A stretch of 11,945 nt of DNA, from positions 1 to 11,945 of the forward strand of contig JASLFM010000511.1 of assembly GCA_030150585.1 (NCBI GenBank), read 5' to 3'. The DNA comes from Acidovorax sp. (lineage in GTDB: Bacteria; Pseudomonadota; Gammaproteobacteria; Burkholderiales; Burkholderiaceae_C). The stretch's first letter is position 1. Every line of letters begins with the position of its first letter. Position numbers and translations under genes: made by a program. This document shows positions 9,066 to 11,945 of the stretch, piece after piece. The notes below the pieces were generated by a model, which did not search any database, was not told the origin of the DNA, and was given only the letters and a program-made list of their open reading frames with translations.

Positions 9066-10295
9066 TTATTGCGCGACAGCGCATGCTGCCTCGTCACACG
9101 CGGCAAGCGCCAGCAGGCGCACCGCCTCGCGCGCCGCGACGCGGCCCTCGTCGGTGGGCACGACCCAGGCCTCCACAGCGCTTCCCTCGGCATGGATGGG
9201 GCACACGGCGTCGCCCGTGGCGCGCGCATTGCGGCCCGCGTCGATGCGCAGGCCCAGCCACGCGAGGCGCTCGCTGACTTCGGCGCGCAGCGCCACGTCG
9301 TGCTCGCCGATGCCGCCGCTGAACGCGATCACGTCGAGCCCGCCCAGGCAAGCCGCCATGGCGCCCGACTCGCGCACCACGCGGTGCGTGAACATGGCGA
9401 TGGCCCGCTGCGCGGCCGCGCTGCCCTGGGCGGCCGCCTCGCGCAGCCGCCGCATGTCGGCCGAAATGCCCGAAACGCCCAGCAGCCCGCTCTGCTTGTA
9501 GAGCAGCGCCTGGATGCGGTCGTGGCCCCAGCCCTGCTCCATCAGGTACAGCAGCACGCCTGCATCGAGCGAGCCGCTGCGCGTGCCCATCATGAGTCCG
9601 TCGAGCGCCGAGAAGCCCATGGTGCTCGCGCGGCTGGCGCCACCGTGCGCGGCGCACAGGCTCGCGCCGTTGCCCAGGTGGGCCATGATGACGCGGCCTC
9701 CGACGCGCTCCGTGTGCTGCTGCAGCGCTCCCATGATGTACTGGTACGAAAGGCCGTGGAAGCCGTAGCGGCGCACGCCCTCTTCGGCCAGCGCCTGCGG
9801 CAGCGCGAAGGCGTAGTCCACCTCGGGAATGGTTGCGTGGAAGGCCGTGTCGAAGCAGGCCACTTGCGGCAGTGCCGGGAACGCGGCCTGGAAGCAGCGG
9901 ATGCCCGCGACGTTGTGCGCCTGGTGCAGCGGCGCGAGCGAGTTCAGACGCGCCAGCCGCGCCAGCGTATCGCCCGCGACCACCACGCTCTCGCGGAAGT
10001 CGCGCCCGCCGTGCACCACGCGGTGTGCTACGGCCTGGATGGCGGGCAGGTGGTCGGCGCTCGCCAGCAGCGTGCGCAGCTGGGCAAGCGCGCGCTCGAA
10101 CGTGCCGCCCGGCCCGGGCGGCAGCGCCTGGCGCAGGCGGGCCGTGCCCTGGCGCCATTCGAGCAAGGGCTCGCCCCCGGGCTCCAGCCCCTGGATGCAG
10201 CCCGACATGGCCACCGGCTGCACCACGCCGCCCCGCAACGGGTAGAGCGCGAACTTGAGCGAGGACGAGCCCGCGTTGACGGAAAGCACGGCCAT
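9066..10295 (-). CDS. ackA: Acetate kinase (acetate/propionate/butyrate kinase family)
   Basis: Cytoplasmic kinase interconverting acyl-phosphate plus ADP with carboxylate plus ATP. The 409-residue length is typical (about 400). Family motifs are complete: NAGSSSLKF (7-15), HRVVHGG (91-97), ACFDTAFH (146-153) with the catalytic Asp at 149, YGFHGLS (177-183) with the catalytic His at 180, HLGNGAS (206-212), MMGTRSGSLD (235-244), FSGGIGEH (325-332) and PTDEG (380-384). I chose the ATG at 10295 because it gives the canonical MAVLSVNAGSSS start and has an excellent Shine-Dalgarno, GAGGAAGGGG at 10302-10311, which overlaps the upstream gene's TGA (10310-10312). It follows a fused hydratase/phosphotransacylase in the same operon, so its true substrate could be acetyl-, propionyl- or butyryl-phosphate. 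It converges on the GGDEF gene with a 29-bp gap; I see no terminator of its own. Confidence 0.95.
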   Translation of the reverse strand: MAVLSVNAGSSSLKFALYPLRGGVVQPVAMSGCIQGLEPGGEPLLEWRQGTARLRQALPPGPGGTFERALAQLRTLLASADHLPAIQAVAHRVVHGGRDFRESVVVAGDTLARLARLNSLAPLHQAHNVAGIRCFQAAFPALPQVACFDTAFHATIPEVDYAFALPQALAEEGVRRYGFHGLSYQYIMGALQQHTERVGGRVIMAHLGNGASLCAAHGGASRASTMGFSALDGLMMGTRSGSLDAGVLLYLMEQGWGHDRIQALLYKQSGLLGVSGISADMRRLREAAAQGSAAAQRAIAMFTHRVVRESGAMAACLGGLDVIAFSGGIGEHDVALRAEVSERLAWLGLRIDAGRNARATGDAVCPIHAEGSAVEAWVVPTDEGRVAAREAVRLLALAACDEAACAVAQ

Positions 10296-10301
10296 GGTGC
10301 G

Positions 10302-10312
10302 CCCCTTCCTCA
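10302..10312 (-). promoter_or_regulatory. Shine-Dalgarno of ackA fused to the pta stop codon
   Basis: Minus strand reads TGAGGAAGGGG: the TGA (10310-10312) ends the hydratase/phosphotransacylase gene and runs into a purine-rich ribosome binding site 6 bases before the ackA ATG. It repeats the stop-plus-Shine-Dalgarno arrangement of the preceding junction. Confidence 0.7.
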
Positions 10313-11746
10313 GGCCTGCGCCGCCGCGGCCCGGGGCTGGCGCGCACGCTGCGCGTGGTAGGCCGCAAGCGTGGCGAGCAGGGCGGAGGCCACGCGCACG
10401 CGCGGCCCGTCGGCGCGGCTGGTGAGCGCGATGGGCACGCGCGCGCCCAGCACCAGGCCTGCGCCCGAGGCACCCGCGAGGTATTCGAGCTGCTTGGCCA
10501 GCATGTTGCCGCTCTCCAGGTCGGGCACGGCCAGGATGTCGGCGTCGCCCGCCACGGGCGATGCAATCTGCTTGATCTCGGCCGCCTGGGCCGAAATGGC
10601 ATTGTCGAAGGCGAGCGGCCCGTCGAGCACGCCGCCCTGGATCTGGCCGCGGTCGGCCATCTTGCACAGCGCCGCCGCGTCGAGCGTGGACGGGATGGCC
10701 GGGTTCACCGTCTCCACGGCCGAGAGGATGGCCACCTTCGGCACCTCCACGCCGAGCACGCGCGCGAAGTCGATGGCGTTCTGCACGATGTCGACCTTTT
10801 CCGCCAGCGTGGGCAGGATGTTGAGCGCCGCGTCGGTGATGAGCAGGGGCTTGGCGTACAGCGGCACGTCGAAGCGGAATACGTGCGACATGCGCCGCCC
10901 CGTGCGCAGCGCGGGCTCGGCGAGCACGGCCTTGATGAGCTCGTCGGTGTGCAGGCTGCCCTTCATGAGCACCTCGACCTCGCGGCGCGCCGCCATGCCC
11001 GCGGCGAGCGCGGCGGCGGCATGGCTGTGCTCCACGCCGAGAATTTCCACGCCCGCGAGGTCCAGTCCCGCCTCGGCCGCCACGGCGCGAATGCGCGCCT
11101 CGGGGCCGATGAGCACGGGCACGATGAGGCCATGCCGCGCGGCGTCGAGCGCGCCGCTGAGCGAGCCCGCGTCGCACGGGTGCACCACGGCGCAGCGCAC
11201 GGCGGGCATGCCGTCGGCCAGCGCGAGCAGTTCCTGGAAGCGCGCCTCGGGGTCGAAGAGCTGGATGCGCGGCGCATGCACCTTGGGCACGCGCACTTTC
11301 TGCGCGGGGGGAATGAGCCGCGCCACGCCCTTGAGCACCACTTCGCCCTTCTGGTTGGTGACCAGGCAGTCCATCGCGACGCGCTTCTTCACATCGTCCC
11401 TCTCGCTCACGGTGGCCACCACGGTGAGCGTGTCGCCGATGCGCACGGGCAGGGTGAACTTGAGCTCCTGGCCCAGGTAGATGGTGCCAGGGCCGGGGAA
11501 CTGCGTGCCGAACAGCGCCGAGATCAGCGCCGCGCCCAGCATGCCGTGGGCGATAACGCCATGGAACATGGTCGCGTCGGCGTACTCGGGGTTCAGGTGG
11601 GCAGGGTTGACGTCGCCGGAGACGGCGGCAAAGGCCTGGATGTCCTCGAGCGTCACCGTGCGCAGCAGGCGGGCGCTGCGGCCCACGCTCAGCTCGTCAT
11701 AGGTGACGTTCTCCATCCATTCGAGATCGGGTGCGTTAGTGTTCAT
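10310..11746 (-). CDS. Bifunctional MaoC-like enoyl-CoA hydratase/phosphate acyltransferase
   Basis: A 478-residue two-domain fusion. Residues about 12-145 form a MaoC/(R)-hydratase hot-dog domain with AFAAVSGDVNPAHLNPEYA (38-56); D45 and H50 match the Asp-x4-His catalytic pair of (R)-specific enoyl-CoA hydratases such as PhaJ, so this domain is probably active. Residues about 165-465 form a PTA/PTB domain (acyl-CoA plus phosphate to acyl-phosphate plus CoA), with MKGSLHTDELIKAVL (261-275), DGPLAFDNAIS (375-385) and VPDLESGNMLAKQLEYLAG (407-425). It lacks the long N-terminal domains of E. coli Pta and is closer in design to phosphotransbutyrylases. The C-terminus is an Ala-rich tail. The ATG at 11746 follows AGGAGG at 11758-11763, which overlaps the stop of the upstream FabI-like gene; ackA starts 14 bp after its own stop. 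Acyl chain specificity cannot be read from the sequence. Confidence 0.93.
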   Translation of the reverse strand: MNTNAPDLEWMENVTYDELSVGRSARLLRTVTLEDIQAFAAVSGDVNPAHLNPEYADATMFHGVIAHGMLGAALISALFGTQFPGPGTIYLGQELKFTLPVRIGDTLTVVATVSERDDVKKRVAMDCLVTNQKGEVVLKGVARLIPPAQKVRVPKVHAPRIQLFDPEARFQELLALADGMPAVRCAVVHPCDAGSLSGALDAARHGLIVPVLIGPEARIRAVAAEAGLDLAGVEILGVEHSHAAAALAAGMAARREVEVLMKGSLHTDELIKAVLAEPALRTGRRMSHVFRFDVPLYAKPLLITDAALNILPTLAEKVDIVQNAIDFARVLGVEVPKVAILSAVETVNPAIPSTLDAAALCKMADRGQIQGGVLDGPLAFDNAISAQAAEIKQIASPVAGDADILAVPDLESGNMLAKQLEYLAGASGAGLVLGARVPIALTSRADGPRVRVASALLATLAAYHAQRARQPRAAAAQA

Positions 11747-11757
11747 GGTTCTGGAGT

Positions 11758-11765
11758 CCTCCTCA
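11758..11765 (-). promoter_or_regulatory. Shine-Dalgarno fused to the upstream stop codon
   Basis: Minus strand reads TGAGGAGG: the TGA (11763-11765) ends the FabI-like gene and the overlapping AGGAGG is a perfect ribosome binding site 11 bases before the ATG at 11746. A terminating ribosome would sit directly on the next gene's initiation region, which favours coupled translation. Confidence 0.7.
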
Positions 11766-11945
11766 ATCCACGGCGTGGACGCCGCCGTCCACGTAAATCG
11801 TCTGCCCGGTCATGCCGGAAGCTGCGTCGGTGCACAGGAACATGCTCAGCTGCGCGATTTCGTCCAGCGTCACCAGGCGCTGCAGCGGCGCCTTGGCCTG
11901 GGCGGTGGCCATGAGCTCGTCGAAGCTCGCGATGCCCGAAGCCGC
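11763..11945 (-). CDS. fabI: FabI-type enoyl-ACP reductase, C-terminal part (cut by window edge)
   Basis: Only the last 60 residues lie in the window; the rest continues past the right edge. The visible part starts AASGIASFDELM, matching the LAASGI-x-F segment of FabI where the substrate-binding region ends. It continues with PLQRLVTLDEIAQLSMFLCTD and ASGMTGQTIYVDGG, the classical end of short-chain dehydrogenases, and finishes HAVD. The AASGI segment favours FabI, an NADH-dependent enoyl-thioester reductase, over a general 3-oxoacyl reductase or 3-hydroxybutyrate dehydrogenase. The catalytic Tyr and Lys and the cofactor site are outside the window and cannot be checked. Its TGA overlaps the next gene's Shine-Dalgarno, so it belongs to the same operon as the hydratase/phosphotransacylase and ackA. 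It may be a second, specialised FabI rather than the housekeeping copy; that is inference from context. Confidence 0.82.
   Translation of the reverse strand, partial: AASGIASFDELMATAQAKAPLQRLVTLDEIAQLSMFLCTDAASGMTGQTIYVDGGVHAVD

Noticed and set aside
9061..9074. GCGC-TTTATT-GCGC palindrome at the end of ackA as a minus-strand terminator
   Set aside because: Only four base pairs and no T-run follows on the minus strand.
10296..11177. Upstream extension of the ackA frame through the hydratase/phosphotransacylase gene
   Set aside because: Arg/Gly/Ala-rich shadow; the canonical kinase N-terminus and a strong Shine-Dalgarno fix the start at 10295.
10355..11914. A 519-codon plus-strand open frame opposite the phosphotransacylase gene
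   Set aside because: Low-complexity His/Arg/Gly-rich antisense shadow of a well-supported gene.

Overview
The window is GC-rich, gene-dense chromosomal DNA from a betaproteobacterium, most likely Burkholderiales/Comamonadaceae (an Acidovorax-, Alicycliphilus- or Diaphorobacter-like organism). I base this on base composition, protein style, and a terminator hairpin resembling one I associate with comamonad genomes. No database search was possible, so the genus is an inference. There are ten coding regions (nine complete, one cut by the right edge). I see no tRNA, rRNA, CRISPR array, insertion sequence or prophage gene.

Left block, minus strand (37-4133), in order of transcription: a MgtC/DUF4010-type membrane protein, the DEAD-box 23S rRNA helicase DbpA, a cation diffusion facilitator, and D-aminoacyl-tRNA deacylase (Dtd). 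The gaps are short (7 bp, 47 bp, then a 4-bp GTGA overlap), so partial co-transcription is likely. These are mostly housekeeping and metal or translation-quality functions.

Middle block, plus strand (4251-9036), divergent from the first across a 117-bp intergenic region: a PAS-PAS-GGDEF-EAL protein, AMP nucleosidase (Amn), and a membrane-anchored GGDEF diguanylate cyclase. Gaps are 11 and 8 bp. This looks like one operon in which a purine salvage/degradation enzyme sits between two cyclic-di-GMP enzymes. It ends in a strong hairpin and T-tract (9021-9060) whose left arm encodes the last residues and first two stop-codon bases of the cyclase gene.

Right block, minus strand (9066-11945), convergent with the middle block: the end of a FabI-type enoyl reductase, a fused MaoC-like hydratase/phosphotransacylase, and acetate kinase. 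At both junctions the stop codon is part of the next gene's Shine-Dalgarno, so translation is probably coupled. Together the three could turn (R)-3-hydroxyacyl- or enoyl-CoA into acyl-phosphate and then acid plus ATP, a possible energy-yielding or redox-balancing route linked to fatty-acid or polyhydroxybutyrate metabolism.

Most of the window is recognisable and ordinary. The best second-look items are the fabI/maoC-pta/ackA operon, the cyclic-di-GMP/amn/cyclic-di-GMP gene order, the terminator overlapping a coding end, and the altered metal-site residues of the cation transporter. I did not find a convincing previously undescribed system.
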